Positions 16,518-25,891 of a stretch of DNA of 64,000 nt are shown piece by piece. The DNA comes from Saprospiraceae bacterium. GTDB lineage: Bacteria; Bacteroidota; Bacteroidia; Chitinophagales; Saprospiraceae. The position numbers and the translations under genes were made by a program. Numbering within the stretch: position 1 is the first letter of the stretch; every line of letters starts with the position of its first letter. The stretch covers positions 124,001-188,000 of the forward strand of contig JABARE010000001.1 of the NCBI GenBank assembly GCA_019187365.1, read 5' to 3'. The notes under the pieces were generated by a model. The model was not told the DNA's origin. It worked only from the letters and a program-made list of their open reading frames with translations, and ran no database searches.

Positions 16518-17375
16518 ATGGGTTGGTTCAAAAGGCTGAAGGAAGGCATATCGACTGCGACAAAAGGGAAGAAGGAGACACCTGACGGCATTTGGTTTAA
16601 ATGCCCTGAGTGTTCTGAAATGTCTACCACACGGACCCTTCGCGAGGCTTTTTACAAATGTCCGAAATGCAACTACCACACCAGGATTGGCTCGGAAAAA
16701 TATTTTGAGATCATTTACGACGGCGATTGGGTGCCTCTTTTCGACAATCTCCACTCGGTTGACTTCCTCCAATTTAAGGATCTTCAATCTTACGAAAAAC
16801 GGCTGGAAGAAGCCAGGCGGAATTCCGGCGTTGGCGATAGCATTTCCGTTGCCGTAGGAAAAGTGAACAAGAGATCACTGGTTACCGCTGCGATGGATTT
16901 TTCATTTATCGGTGGATCCATGGGTTCCGTTATGGGAGAAAAAATCAGCCGTTCGGTTGATTTTTGTCTTATGCACCGTGTTCCGTTACTGATCATTTCA
17001 AAATCCGGAGGAGCCCGGATGATGGAGTCAGCATTTTCTTTGATGCAAATGGCCAAGACCTCTGCCAAGTTGACTCTTTTGGCAAAAGCCCGGATTCCTT
17101 TCATTTCCTTTCTTACCGATCCGACTACAGGCGGGGTCACAGCTTCCTTTGCCATGCTGGGCGATGTCAATTTCTCGGAACCAAATGCTCTTATTGGTTT
17201 CGCCGGCCCCCGTGTGGTTAAAGAGACCATTAAGCGGGAACTTCCGGAAGGATTCCAGCGCTCAGAGTTCCTGCTCGAAAAGGGATTTCTGGATTTTATT
17301 GTCGATCGAAAAGATCTTAAGGCAAGGCTCTCTGATCTACTGGAAATTTTGACGACTGAACCAGCAGAAGGCTGA
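16518..17375 (+). CDS. accD: Acetyl-CoA carboxylase carboxyltransferase subunit beta
   Basis: Transfers the carboxyl group from biotin to acetyl-CoA to give malonyl-CoA, in complex with AccA. An N-terminal C4 zinc ribbon (C29, C32, C48, C51) is followed by the crotonase-fold domain with SKSGGARMMESAFSLMQMAKT and the oxyanion loop region LTDPTTGGVTASFAMLGD. 285 residues, full length. Single gene, convergent with bshC. The short spacer 17376-17441 has no strong hairpin. Confidence 0.96.
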   Translation: MGWFKRLKEGISTATKGKKETPDGIWFKCPECSEMSTTRTLREAFYKCPKCNYHTRIGSEKYFEIIYDGDWVPLFDNLHSVDFLQFKDLQSYEKRLEEARRNSGVGDSISVAVGKVNKRSLVTAAMDFSFIGGSMGSVMGEKISRSVDFCLMHRVPLLIISKSGGARMMESAFSLMQMAKTSAKLTLLAKARIPFISFLTDPTTGGVTASFAMLGDVNFSEPNALIGFAGPRVVKETIKRELPEGFQRSEFLLEKGFLDFIVDRKDLKARLSDLLEILTTEPAEG

Positions 17376-17441
17376 TTGCTATTTTTCTCTTTAAATAAGT
17401 TGTAAAGTCATTTTGTTGAAACAACCTGGGAATGCATGGAG

Positions 17442-19070
17442 TCAATTGTGCTCTTCTAGTAAGAGCAATTGAGGAGGGCTCCCTTCAAAACATTTGACCA
17501 GTTCTTCAACAAAGGTCTTTCCAATTCGAAAATATTGTGGCAAAAAATTTGCATGCCGTTCCTGTAATGTGCTACCTGGAAACAGTTGTTCCCGAATGTT
17601 GCGCAATTGTTGAAGGTCATTCTCATGTTGCGACTTAACGAATTTTGTCTGACGCTGTTCGATGTGACCTATCATCTTTTCCATCTTATGCAGTTCAGCC
17701 TGAATGCTGGTTTGGGTAGAAGCATCGAATCCTCCGGCTGCCTGGCTGATGTCCTCCAATGCTGAGCGCAATTTTACAAACGCACTTTCTGATATGGGTT
17801 GCTCACTTGCCTTTCTGCCAATGTGTTGTTGCTCCAGCTCGTGCAGGGGCATAAGAAACTCCGCAAAGCTGAAACCTGTTCGCATCATTTTTTGCACGAG
17901 CCTGGCATCTGCATAGAAGGCTGAGATTCTACGGAAGATTGCCGGAAGGGGGATGCCAAACTCCTTGAATGTTCCGGAAAGTTGCAGGAAATAATGAATC
18001 TCGGCACCACCGCCCACGAAGGCAACATTGGGGAACAGTAGCTCCTGGTAGATGGGACGAAGCAACACGTTGGGACTAAATTGCCCGGGAGACGTTTCAA
18101 CTTCATTTAGTAACTCGGCAAGCGTCCACTTTTGTGAGTCATCAGCGAGGGAAAAATGATGTTCGTCGAGTCGAATCAATCGCTTTCTTCCGCTTTGGTG
18201 ATGGTAAAACAGATTGAGGTCTCTGGGATTAACCTGAGGTTCGTAGCCGAGCGATTGAAGGGCCTCGGTTCCCAATTTGCAGGATCGTGCGATAACGCCT
18301 TCAGAAATCTCACGGCGCAAAATGGGCCGAAGCACCGCTTTGCAGTTTGGATCATCGGGATTGAAGGGAATCAGACCAAATTCCCCAAATAAAGAGTCAG
18401 TAAACTTAAGGTAGTATTCCCCATAGCTGGCGCTCTGTGCAATCAATTCTCGCTGGGCCGATAGAAAACTGGTTGCGAATGCGTTGTCCCTGAACAAATC
18501 CCCGAGCGAATCAAGCACCGGGAGCAAACCGTGTGTGTCAAGCCTCCCTACGGCCGTTCCGGTGCTTTGCTTCCATTCCAGCTTGTTTTTAAAGACATGA
18601 AGGTGGTTGATTTCTTCAAAATCGTGATCCTCAAGGCCACAAAAGTATACGGGTATAAAATGCAGGGACGGATACTGTAGGCTGAGCTGCCTGCATAGGG
18701 CAATGGTGGTTGCAATCTTGTATAGCCAGAAACCGGGGCCACCCAGCAGGCAAGGTTGGTGGGCGCAGATTACCGTATATGCATTCGGTTCTGCCAGCAA
18801 GCGAATGTTGCTTAGCACGGCTTCAGACGAACCAATTGTGGCGTACTGTTGTAATAGGCACTCAACCAGATTTTGACGTTTGGCGGCATCAGCGGCATTG
18901 TTTATTAGCCTCCGGTCAATTTGGTCGAAAGGATCAGAAGCCCCCGTAAGTGAAATAAAACGGTTGGGCATGAGCCAATAATCCAGGTCAAAGGCGGAAA
19001 AACCCATTGACCGGTTGGGTAATACCTGGGTGGATTGAATATGCAGGGATGCATCCATTGACCCGGGCAA
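17442..19070 (-). CDS. bshC: Bacillithiol biosynthesis cysteine-adding enzyme BshC
   Basis: Adds cysteine to glucosaminyl-malate, the last step of bacillithiol synthesis. Recognised by AHQPCLLGGPGFWLYKIATTI, the segment PVYFCGLEDHDFEEINH, the mid-region NPRDLNLFYH and LRPIYQELLFPNVAFVGGGAEI, and a C-terminal coiled coil (about 440-520). 542 residues. BshA and BshB are not in the window. Start taken at ATG 19070, though ATG 19058 is possible. The start region overlaps the likely promoter of the divergent permease gene. Confidence 0.93.
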   Translation of the reverse strand: MPGSMDASLHIQSTQVLPNRSMGFSAFDLDYWLMPNRFISLTGASDPFDQIDRRLINNAADAAKRQNLVECLLQQYATIGSSEAVLSNIRLLAEPNAYTVICAHQPCLLGGPGFWLYKIATTIALCRQLSLQYPSLHFIPVYFCGLEDHDFEEINHLHVFKNKLEWKQSTGTAVGRLDTHGLLPVLDSLGDLFRDNAFATSFLSAQRELIAQSASYGEYYLKFTDSLFGEFGLIPFNPDDPNCKAVLRPILRREISEGVIARSCKLGTEALQSLGYEPQVNPRDLNLFYHHQSGRKRLIRLDEHHFSLADDSQKWTLAELLNEVETSPGQFSPNVLLRPIYQELLFPNVAFVGGGAEIHYFLQLSGTFKEFGIPLPAIFRRISAFYADARLVQKMMRTGFSFAEFLMPLHELEQQHIGRKASEQPISESAFVKLRSALEDISQAAGGFDASTQTSIQAELHKMEKMIGHIEQRQTKFVKSQHENDLQQLRNIREQLFPGSTLQERHANFLPQYFRIGKTFVEELVKCFEGSPPQLLLLEEHN

Positions 19071-19094
19071 AGGTATTTACTTTTACTTTGTGCC

Positions 19095-20159
19095 ATGGAT
19101 CGAAAGACGCTGGGTTTCATTGCCGGAAAACTGGTGGTTTTGATGACTTCCGTGGTTGCGGTCATTTCGGTGATCAGCGTAATCATCTACCAGGCTCCGG
19201 TAGATCCCGCCAGCCTGCAATTCGGTCAGCGCATGGACTCCCAGGCCCTGGATGCAATGCGGCGGGAGAATTTTTTAGACCAGCCCTATTCCATCCAACT
19301 TGCCCGTTACCTCGAGGACCTGAGCCCGTTACAAGTATTGAAGAGCTCAGACGGGCGCCTGGCACATTACCGTTACCAGACTTTGTGGGCAGGCACTGAC
19401 CGGCTGTTAATTTTAAAACGACCCTGGTTGCGCAGGTCTTATTCGAACGGGGAACCGGTAAGCGCGATGATCGGAGAAGCCTTGCCGGCAACACTGCTGC
19501 TTGGTGCTGCCGCGCTGCTCATTGCTGCGATCTTTGGCCTGGCGCTTGGTATGGTGGCGGCTCTTTTTCGGGATCGTTGGCCCGACCAGTTGATCCTCAG
19601 CGCCACTACTGTGCTTTACAGTGTCCCCGGGTATGTAGCCGCCATATTGCTGGCTTTGGTTTTTGGATACTATCTGCGAGGGTGGACCGGCCTGCCCCTG
19701 CAGGGGTCGGTTTTCGGACTGGATGATTTCGGAAATGACGATCTGCAATGGAATAAACTGGTTTTGCCTTCCCTTGCCCTGGGGCTCAGACCCGTCGCGA
19801 TGATCGTACAGATGACCCGGTCGGCAATGCTGGAAGCCCTTTCTGAACCTTATGCGCGCACGGCCTCTGCATTGGGAATCGTCCGCATGCGGATCTTGTT
19901 TGTGCATGCGTTTCCCAATGCGCTCAATCCCATCCTGACGACATTCAGTGGTTGGATGGCTTCTCTGCTCACAGGAGCTTTTTTCGTTGAATACGTATTT
20001 AATTTCAGGGGATTAGGCGACTTGACCATTCAGGCACTCAGCCAGTTTGACGTTCCGGTAGTTCTGGGATGCTGTGTGGTCACCGTGACCATTTTCATCG
20101 CCATCAACACACTGGCAGATTTGGCTTACCGTTGGGCCGACCCCAGGGTCAGAATTTGA
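19095..20159 (+). CDS. ABC transporter permease, DppB/OppB type (orphan)
   Basis: Inner-membrane permease of a peptide/nickel-type ABC importer, 354 residues. An N-terminal helix is followed by a periplasmic loop of about 110 residues and a BPD_transp_1 domain with the EAA-type loop YARTASALGIVRMRILFVHAFPNALNPI and the terminal FNFRGLGDLTIQAL. No partner permease, ATPase or binding protein is next to it, unlike classical dpp/opp operons. Substrate unknown. A promoter-like TTG at 19058 and TACTTTG at 19084-19090 precede the ATG by a few bases. Its stop overlaps the end of the opposite-strand gene by 11 nt. Confidence 0.87.
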   Translation: MDRKTLGFIAGKLVVLMTSVVAVISVISVIIYQAPVDPASLQFGQRMDSQALDAMRRENFLDQPYSIQLARYLEDLSPLQVLKSSDGRLAHYRYQTLWAGTDRLLILKRPWLRRSYSNGEPVSAMIGEALPATLLLGAAALLIAAIFGLALGMVAALFRDRWPDQLILSATTVLYSVPGYVAAILLALVFGYYLRGWTGLPLQGSVFGLDDFGNDDLQWNKLVLPSLALGLRPVAMIVQMTRSAMLEALSEPYARTASALGIVRMRILFVHAFPNALNPILTTFSGWMASLLTGAFFVEYVFNFRGLGDLTIQALSQFDVPVVLGCCVVTVTIFIAINTLADLAYRWADPRVRI

Positions 20160-20787
20160 TGCTGATTGTGCCGAGCAACCGCGAGGCGCGGTGGTCAAAG
20201 TGTATGCGCTCCCCAAAAAAACGAACGTGCTCACCAAAGGCACTGAAATTTCCTTCATGGCGAATGTCAATGCCTATGAATGAAATGTCAAAACCCAATC
20301 CCGCCTGATAACCAAACGTAGCCGCTCTGAATTTATCGTCGTATCCGTCAATGTCAAACAACTCAGAAGAATTCGCAAAAAAAAAATGACCCACCGGGCC
20401 GGCGTAAAGGCGTACCAGTCCGGCTTTGACTCCAAACAGCAGCGGGAGATCCAGGTATTGATAGCGCTCTGATTTTATGGAATCCACAAGTCCCGGGACC
20501 GAGAAATCGTTGAATTTGTATTCAGCTTTGTTGGAATTAAATATGAGTTCAGGCTGAAAAAAGAATGCGCCAAACCGGAGGCGGACACCGGCACCAAAAT
20601 GATAGCCATAGGAGGCTTTCTCCAAAGATAAACTGAAGCTATCCCGTTTATCCTTGTCTATGATCAGGAAATCTTCTGCCTGAACATCTACGCTATGTAA
20701 GCCCCCTGAAACAAAAAATTCAACCTGCCCGATGCTTTTGAAGGGTAAGATCAGAACCAGTAGGGAAAGGTATCGCATTTTGGACAT
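20149..20787 (-). CDS. Predicted outer-membrane beta-barrel protein (porin-like)
   Basis: About 213 residues with a signal peptide (MRYLSLLVLILPFKSIGQ) and repeated amphipathic strands (FFVSGGLHSVDV, YGYHFGAGVRLRFGAFFFQPELIF, YLDLPLLFGVKAGLVRLYAGPVGHFFF, AATFGYQAGLGFDISFIGIDIRHEG, LLGTISIKF). The PQPELIF-like and YLDLPLL-like strands are typical of the Bacteroidota OMP_b-brl family. It ends in phenylalanine. Start could be 20808, 20787 or 20778; the middle one is used. Tail-to-tail overlap of 11 nt with the ABC permease. Function unknown. Confidence 0.8.
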   Translation of the reverse strand: MSKMRYLSLLVLILPFKSIGQVEFFVSGGLHSVDVQAEDFLIIDKDKRDSFSLSLEKASYGYHFGAGVRLRFGAFFFQPELIFNSNKAEYKFNDFSVPGLVDSIKSERYQYLDLPLLFGVKAGLVRLYAGPVGHFFFANSSELFDIDGYDDKFRAATFGYQAGLGFDISFIGIDIRHEGNFSAFGEHVRFFGERIHFDHRASRLLGTISIKF

Positions 20788-20885
20788 GGGAACTCTATTT
20801 ATTAACAAAAATACGCATATTTAACCTGTTGTATTTTATGGATTTTAATTTTTATGATAAAGTTAACGACCTTTGGACACTTGGA

Positions 20886-21482
20886 ATGAACGTACACGAA
20901 GTTTCCTTTATTGGTTCTTTTCCTACTTTTGCGGCAGTTCCGCTGAGCAAGTTCCCTGAGATTTGTTTCTGGGGAAGGTCGAATGTTGGAAAGAGCAGCC
21001 TGGTCAATCTGCTTTGTAATCGAAAAGAACTGGCCAAGGTGTCGGGAAGCCCCGGAAAAACACGCGCTTTTGTCCAATACCTGGTTGATGATCACCTGCT
21101 TTTTATGGATCTTCCGGGTTATGGATATGCGCGGGTCTCTAAAAAGGAGATTGCACGGTGGACTGCTGAAACAGAAAAGTACCTGAAGCAGCGAAAAAAT
21201 CTCTTTTTACTCTTTCTGCTCGTTGACGCTTCAATTGATCCGCAGCAGATTGACCTGGACAAAATGCGATTTTTAGGAGAGATCGAAGTCCCATTCTACC
21301 TTGTGCTTACCAAAACGGACAAATGCGGTATCGGACAACTTGCAGACTTCCGACAAAAACTAACGGATCAAATGCTCCAAGACTGGAATGAAGTTCCTCC
21401 TATGATCGGGGTAAGTGCAAAAAAGAACCAGGGAAGACAGGAAATATTTTCCGCTTTAGGTACATTGTTGGACGCTTCATAG
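20886..21482 (+). CDS. engB: Ribosome-biogenesis GTPase YsxC/EngB
   Basis: TRAFAC GTPase needed for large-subunit ribosome assembly. G1 GRSNVGKSSLVN, G2 GKTR, G3 MDLPGYGYA, G4 LTKTDK, G5 ISAK-like GVSAKKN. Start placed at ATG 20886 (MNVHEVSFIG), giving 198 residues, the usual family length; the frame is open 57 nt further upstream but those residues have no family counterpart. The acyltransferase gene follows 19 nt downstream on the same strand. Confidence 0.95.
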   Translation: MNVHEVSFIGSFPTFAAVPLSKFPEICFWGRSNVGKSSLVNLLCNRKELAKVSGSPGKTRAFVQYLVDDHLLFMDLPGYGYARVSKKEIARWTAETEKYLKQRKNLFLLFLLVDASIDPQQIDLDKMRFLGEIEVPFYLVLTKTDKCGIGQLADFRQKLTDQMLQDWNEVPPMIGVSAKKNQGRQEIFSALGTLLDAS

Positions 21483-21501
21483 CCTGCCGAATCGTCTGAA
21501 C

Positions 21502-23211
21502 ATGCAAGCACCTTACAACTACCAAAAATTCCAGCAACTGGTTCCGGACATGGAGAACTGGCCGGTATACAGATTCTTTTCAGGTAAAAAGGAGTTTTTG
21601 CTTAAGCTAAGGGCTGATGTAATGGAGCAACTGTCGGCGCTCAGCAAGGAGGAGCTGGACCAGGTTGTTGCGCGGACCCTCTATCTCGAAAAACAAAGGG
21701 TGAAAAACAGTGCCTGGAAGGTGGATCCTCCAAATGAAATGCAGTATTATCGCAAAATCCAGGCGGAATACAATACAAATCACCTGCTTCCTGATCCTCA
21801 TCCTGGAAATCTCGATACCGCATCGCGTCTGGTAAACAGATTCAGCGCTGAAATCTTTGGCCACTTCAATTCTAAAACCTTTTCGCTTGCCAGAAAGCTC
21901 AGTGATTTCTTTTTTCACCTCATGTTGTTCCCGTTTTCGCTTTCTTCTCTCTTTGGTTTGAAAAGAATGCACTTGAGGAATCAGGAGTCAATCATGCTCA
22001 ATGGCCATCTCGAAGAGGTGCGACAATTGTTTTTGAAACATACCGTCGTTCTCGTTCCCACGCATTCCAGCAATTTGGATTCCATGTTGCTCGGTTATGC
22101 ACTTGACCTGGCCGCCGGGTTACCTGCGTTTTCTTATGGCGCCGGTCTGAACCTGTACGATAGTGAGTTTTTTGCATTTTTTATGAACCGGCTGGGCGCC
22201 TACCGGGTTGACCGCCGCAAGAAAAACAGCATCTATCTTCATACGCTGACCTCCTACTCGAAGCTATCAATTTTTGATGGAGTCAATACAATATTTTTTC
22301 CCGGTGGCACGAGGTCGCGCTCCGGAGAAATCGAATCCAAGCTGAAACTTGGATTATTGGGATCATTGATTCAGGCGCAGCGAATGCTTGTCGAGAGGGG
22401 AGAGGAACGCAAAATTGTCATCGTTCCGATGGTGATAAATTATGAGTCGGTTCTTGAGGCCAGAGCACTTATTTTTCAGCATCTTGCAAATACCGGTCAG
22501 GAGAAATTTACTTCCCGGGGAAGAAAGCCGGGTCTTATTTCTTACTGGAGGTTTATGGGCAGATTTTTAAAACAGTCATCCGGTATTTATTTGAGCTTTG
22601 GAAAGCCAATGGACGTGTTTGGAAACTATTTTGACCAAAGCGGAAATAGTATGGACGGAAAATCTCATCCGGTAAATCTGAGAGACTATTTTCGCAACAA
22701 TGGTTCTATCGTCCGGGACGAGCAACGCGAAATGATCTATACGCGCGAACTTGGTGAGAAAATTGCCCAGGCATACAAGCAATGTAATTTTATCATTCCC
22801 GCACATCTTGTTGCACATGCTGCTTTTCTCATGCTGGCCCGTGTGAATTCTCATATGGATGTTTATGCATTGGCGCAATTGCCGGAAGAGGAGTACCGTT
22901 TTCCTGCGAAGGACTTTACCGCTATATGCACGCAACTCCGTGATTTGCTGATTCATCGTGCAGAGCGGGGTGAGTTGATTTACCCTCTTGAGCTGGAAGG
23001 CCCTATTGACAGGGTGGTCGAAAAGGGAGTTCATACTCTGGGTTGTTACCACCTCAGGCGGGTTTTGTTGACAGTAGGGCAGAGTCACTATGCGAGTGAA
23101 GACTTTCCCTGCCTGATCTATTATTCAAACCGACTGCAGTGTTATGATTTAAAGGACGAGCTGGATTGGTCTGTTCTTGGTGAAGATCTTCCGTCAAAAC
23201 TGCTGAAATAA
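21502..23211 (+). CDS. Glycerol-3-phosphate acyltransferase-like protein (PlsC/PlsB fold)
   Basis: Protein of 569 residues with a central acyltransferase domain. Motif I is THSSNLDS (HX4D), motif II region is AYRVDRRKKN, motif III is FFPGGTRSRSGE, and motif IV is VIVPMVINYE. An N-terminal extension of about 150 residues and a C-terminal helical part of about 200 residues make it much longer than a PlsC enzyme and closer to PlsB-type GPATs. It probably acylates glycerol-3-phosphate or a lyso-lipid at the inner membrane. It heads a tight run with the exonuclease, selU and selD (14-nt gap to the next gene). Confidence 0.82.
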   Translation: MQAPYNYQKFQQLVPDMENWPVYRFFSGKKEFLLKLRADVMEQLSALSKEELDQVVARTLYLEKQRVKNSAWKVDPPNEMQYYRKIQAEYNTNHLLPDPHPGNLDTASRLVNRFSAEIFGHFNSKTFSLARKLSDFFFHLMLFPFSLSSLFGLKRMHLRNQESIMLNGHLEEVRQLFLKHTVVLVPTHSSNLDSMLLGYALDLAAGLPAFSYGAGLNLYDSEFFAFFMNRLGAYRVDRRKKNSIYLHTLTSYSKLSIFDGVNTIFFPGGTRSRSGEIESKLKLGLLGSLIQAQRMLVERGEERKIVIVPMVINYESVLEARALIFQHLANTGQEKFTSRGRKPGLISYWRFMGRFLKQSSGIYLSFGKPMDVFGNYFDQSGNSMDGKSHPVNLRDYFRNNGSIVRDEQREMIYTRELGEKIAQAYKQCNFIIPAHLVAHAAFLMLARVNSHMDVYALAQLPEEEYRFPAKDFTAICTQLRDLLIHRAERGELIYPLELEGPIDRVVEKGVHTLGCYHLRRVLLTVGQSHYASEDFPCLIYYSNRLQCYDLKDELDWSVLGEDLPSKLLK

Positions 23212-23225
23212 AGTTTTTAGTACAA

Positions 23226-23783
23226 ATGGGTTTTGTTATCCTCGATTTGGAAGCTACCTGCTGGAAGCCGGATCAACCCGGTCGCGAACAAGAGGTCATT
23301 GAAATTGGCGCGTGTTTGTTGAATCCTCTTTGTGAAATCGATTCCCGGTTTTCCAAGTTGATTAAACCTGAAAAGTTTCCTTTCCTTTCTACATATTGCG
23401 TAAGCCTTACGGGGATTTCTCAGGAGGAGATCAACCGATCAAGGACATTTGACGTGGTCTGGCACGAATTCCTCGATTGGATCGATGAGCATGCAGATGA
23501 TTCCATTGGGATCTTTTGTTGGGGCAAATACGACCGCGAATTGTTGCTGAATTCCTGTTACAAATATGGATTGCCTGCAGATTGCCTGAATTCTTATTCT
23601 GATCTCAAACAGGCCTATGCCTACATGAAGGGTTTGTCTAAACAGGTCGGTCTTGACCGGGCGCTTACAATGGAAGGGATTAGCTTCGAAGGGAACCGGC
23701 ACCGTGCATTGCCGGATGCTTACAACCTTAGCAAATTGTTTGTCAAATATTTCGATGAATTTCTGAATGGAAGACGTCGCTAA
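23226..23783 (+). CDS. DEDDh 3'-5' exonuclease (ERI1/KapD-like)
   Basis: Protein of 185 residues with all DEDDh catalytic elements: DLEATCW (ExoI: D and E), the ExoII region FCWGKYDREL (D), and ExoIII HRALPDAYN (H and D, five apart). The DLEATCW form and the length fit the ERI1/KapD branch of exonucleases, which trim RNA or single strands. Substrate unknown. The last 17 nt overlap the start of selU, so they are probably co-translated; functional linkage to tRNA modification is possible but unproven. Confidence 0.87.
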   Translation: MGFVILDLEATCWKPDQPGREQEVIEIGACLLNPLCEIDSRFSKLIKPEKFPFLSTYCVSLTGISQEEINRSRTFDVVWHEFLDWIDEHADDSIGIFCWGKYDRELLLNSCYKYGLPADCLNSYSDLKQAYAYMKGLSKQVGLDRALTMEGISFEGNRHRALPDAYNLSKLFVKYFDEFLNGRRR

Positions 23784-24840
23784 CCCTGCTATCCCACGGA
23801 TCACCCCGAGCGATGATTGTTCTGCTGCTGGTTGGCTAGCAAGAGGTTATGCGCTGTTGGATGTCCGGTCGCCTTCGGAATATGCCAGAGGTCATATGCC
23901 CGGGGCCCTAAATATGCCCTTGTTTGATGACGAGGAGCGGGCCGCTGTCGGAACTTGCTACAAGCAAAAGGGAAGACAAAAGGCCATTTTAATGGGTTTG
24001 GATTTCATAGGCCCCAGGATGAGTAAGATGGTCAGCTATGCGAAGAAATTCGAATCCCCTCTGCTCCTGTATTGTTGGAGAGGTGGAATGCGAAGCGCTT
24101 CCGTTGCGTGGCTTCTTCATTTTGCCGGAATGGATGTTACGGTCATCAATGGCGGATATAAGGCCTATAGAAAACGGGTTCATGATTATTTTGAACAGTG
24201 TACCCTGAATTTGCTCATACTCGGGGGCAGGACGGGCACTGGCAAAACGGTTCTTTTGCGTATGCTCGGCGATAGGGGAGAGTCGGTCATTGACCTCGAA
24301 CAGATTGCTTGCCACAAGGGATCTGCTTTCGGTTGGATCGGTGAGTCTAAACAACCCTCCAGCGAAATGTTTGAAAACCTGCTTTTTGAACAGATGAACA
24401 AGCTTGTCCAGCATCATCCCTATGCGTGGATTGAAAATGAAAGTCGCTCCGTAGGGAGCAATTTTATACCTCTCCCGTTGTGGGAGCGTATGAAACAGTC
24501 TTTGCTGGTCAATATTTCACGGGACGACGCTTACCGTTTGCAACATCTGCTTAGATGCTACGACCAAAAGGATGCCGACGCTTTGGTGATCTCTTTTGAG
24601 AAAATAGCTAAAAGGCTTGGGTTGCAGTCTGCAGCAAAGGCCATCAGCCTTGTAAAGGAAGGAAAGCTTGAGCTTGCTGCAAAAATCGCCTTGGATTATT
24701 ATGATAAGTGCTACGATTACAATCTTGAAAACAATGCGAGTCCGGAAATTGTCAATATGGATTTTTATAAATGTTCAGATGATGAGGTTGCTCGTGCGCT
24801 CATTGAATTTAGAAAACTGAGGTATGGGCAAAGAGATTAG
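23767..24840 (+). CDS. selU: tRNA 2-selenouridine synthase
   Basis: Converts 2-thiouridine at tRNA wobble position 34 to 2-selenouridine using selenophosphate. An N-terminal rhodanese domain carries DVRSPSEYARGHMPGA and the catalytic cysteine in YCWRGGMRS (C103). A P-loop domain follows with LGGRTGTGKTVLL and later WIENESRSVG. 357 residues, full length. It overlaps the exonuclease gene by 17 nt upstream and selD by 17 nt downstream, so selenophosphate maker and user are coupled. Confidence 0.95.
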   Translation: MEDVANPAIPRITPSDDCSAAGWLARGYALLDVRSPSEYARGHMPGALNMPLFDDEERAAVGTCYKQKGRQKAILMGLDFIGPRMSKMVSYAKKFESPLLLYCWRGGMRSASVAWLLHFAGMDVTVINGGYKAYRKRVHDYFEQCTLNLLILGGRTGTGKTVLLRMLGDRGESVIDLEQIACHKGSAFGWIGESKQPSSEMFENLLFEQMNKLVQHHPYAWIENESRSVGSNFIPLPLWERMKQSLLVNISRDDAYRLQHLLRCYDQKDADALVISFEKIAKRLGLQSAAKAISLVKEGKLELAAKIALDYYDKCYDYNLENNASPEIVNMDFYKCSDDEVARALIEFRKLRYGQRD

Positions 24841-25891
24841 GGAAAGCATCCGTTTAACGGCATATAGCCACGGTTCCGGGTGTGGCTGCAAACTGTCGCC
24901 AGGGGTACTCGATTCTATTTTGAAGAGGGATCTCAAGGTTCCTTCAAATTCTTTCCCTGGTTTGCTCATCGGGTACGATCTATGTGATGACGCTGCGGTA
25001 TTTGACCTCGGAGATGGCACGGGTTTGGTGAGCACAACTGATTTTTTTATGCCCATCGTAGACGATGCGTTTGATTTTGGCTGTATCGCGTCGGTGAATG
25101 CCCTGAGCGATGTATATGCCATGGGAGGCAGCCCGCTGATGGCGCTTGGGATGCTCGGATGGCCCATCGACAAATTGCCGGCTGACTGCGCTGCAGAGGT
25201 GATTGAAGGCGCAAGGGCGATCTGCCGCGAGGCTGGCATTCCTTTGGCAGGAGGCCATTCCATTGACTGTCCTGAACCCATATTCGGGCTTGCTGTGAGC
25301 GGTAGGGTGTCTCTACAACATTTGAAAACAAATGCCTCTGGCAGGCCTGGCGATGTGTTGTTCCTGACCAAGGGCCTTGGGATTGGCATTTTGACCACCG
25401 CTGGGAAAAGGGGTGTTCTATTGCCTGAACACGCCTCCTCGGCCAAAAAGAGTATGCTCAGGCTCAATGACATCGGAACCATGCTGGGAAAGCTCTCCTG
25501 CGTCCACGCAATGACGGATATTACCGGATTTGGTTTGTGCGGACACCTTTTGGAACTGTGCTCAGCCTCTGGATGCAATGCCACAATATATTATGATAAG
25601 TTGCCTCTCGTCGACCAGGCTGTTTTTGAATACATCGGAAAGGGGGCTGTTCCAGGTGGCACTGGCCGAAATTGGTCGAGCTACGGTCATCGCATTGCAC
25701 TGGAAGAGCCGGGTATGAAGGAACTCGTAGCCGATCCCCAAACCAGCGGTGGTTTGCTCATTGCAGTCGACCCTGCCTCTGTTGAAGAACTCGCTGATAT
25801 TTTGCAGGAGAGGGGGCTGTATCACAAGCCGGTTGGCATGCTTGAAGCGATGTCGGGCAATGGACGAGTCGCTGTACGCGCAAGCAAGTAG
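24824..25891 (+). CDS. selD: Selenide, water dikinase (selenophosphate synthase)
   Basis: Makes selenophosphate from selenide and ATP. The N-terminal catalytic segment is SHGSGCGCKLSP with a cysteine (C20, codon TGT) at the position that is Sec or Cys in the family, followed by K23. AIRS-type core with CDDAAVF, VNALSDVYAMGGSPLMALG and AGGHSID, then DITGFGLCGHLLE and DPQTSGGLL. 355 residues. In this window its only visible client is selU; no selA, selB or Sec tRNA was found. Confidence 0.95.
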   Translation: MGKEIRESIRLTAYSHGSGCGCKLSPGVLDSILKRDLKVPSNSFPGLLIGYDLCDDAAVFDLGDGTGLVSTTDFFMPIVDDAFDFGCIASVNALSDVYAMGGSPLMALGMLGWPIDKLPADCAAEVIEGARAICREAGIPLAGGHSIDCPEPIFGLAVSGRVSLQHLKTNASGRPGDVLFLTKGLGIGILTTAGKRGVLLPEHASSAKKSMLRLNDIGTMLGKLSCVHAMTDITGFGLCGHLLELCSASGCNATIYYDKLPLVDQAVFEYIGKGAVPGGTGRNWSSYGHRIALEEPGMKELVADPQTSGGLLIAVDPASVEELADILQERGLYHKPVGMLEAMSGNGRVAVRASK

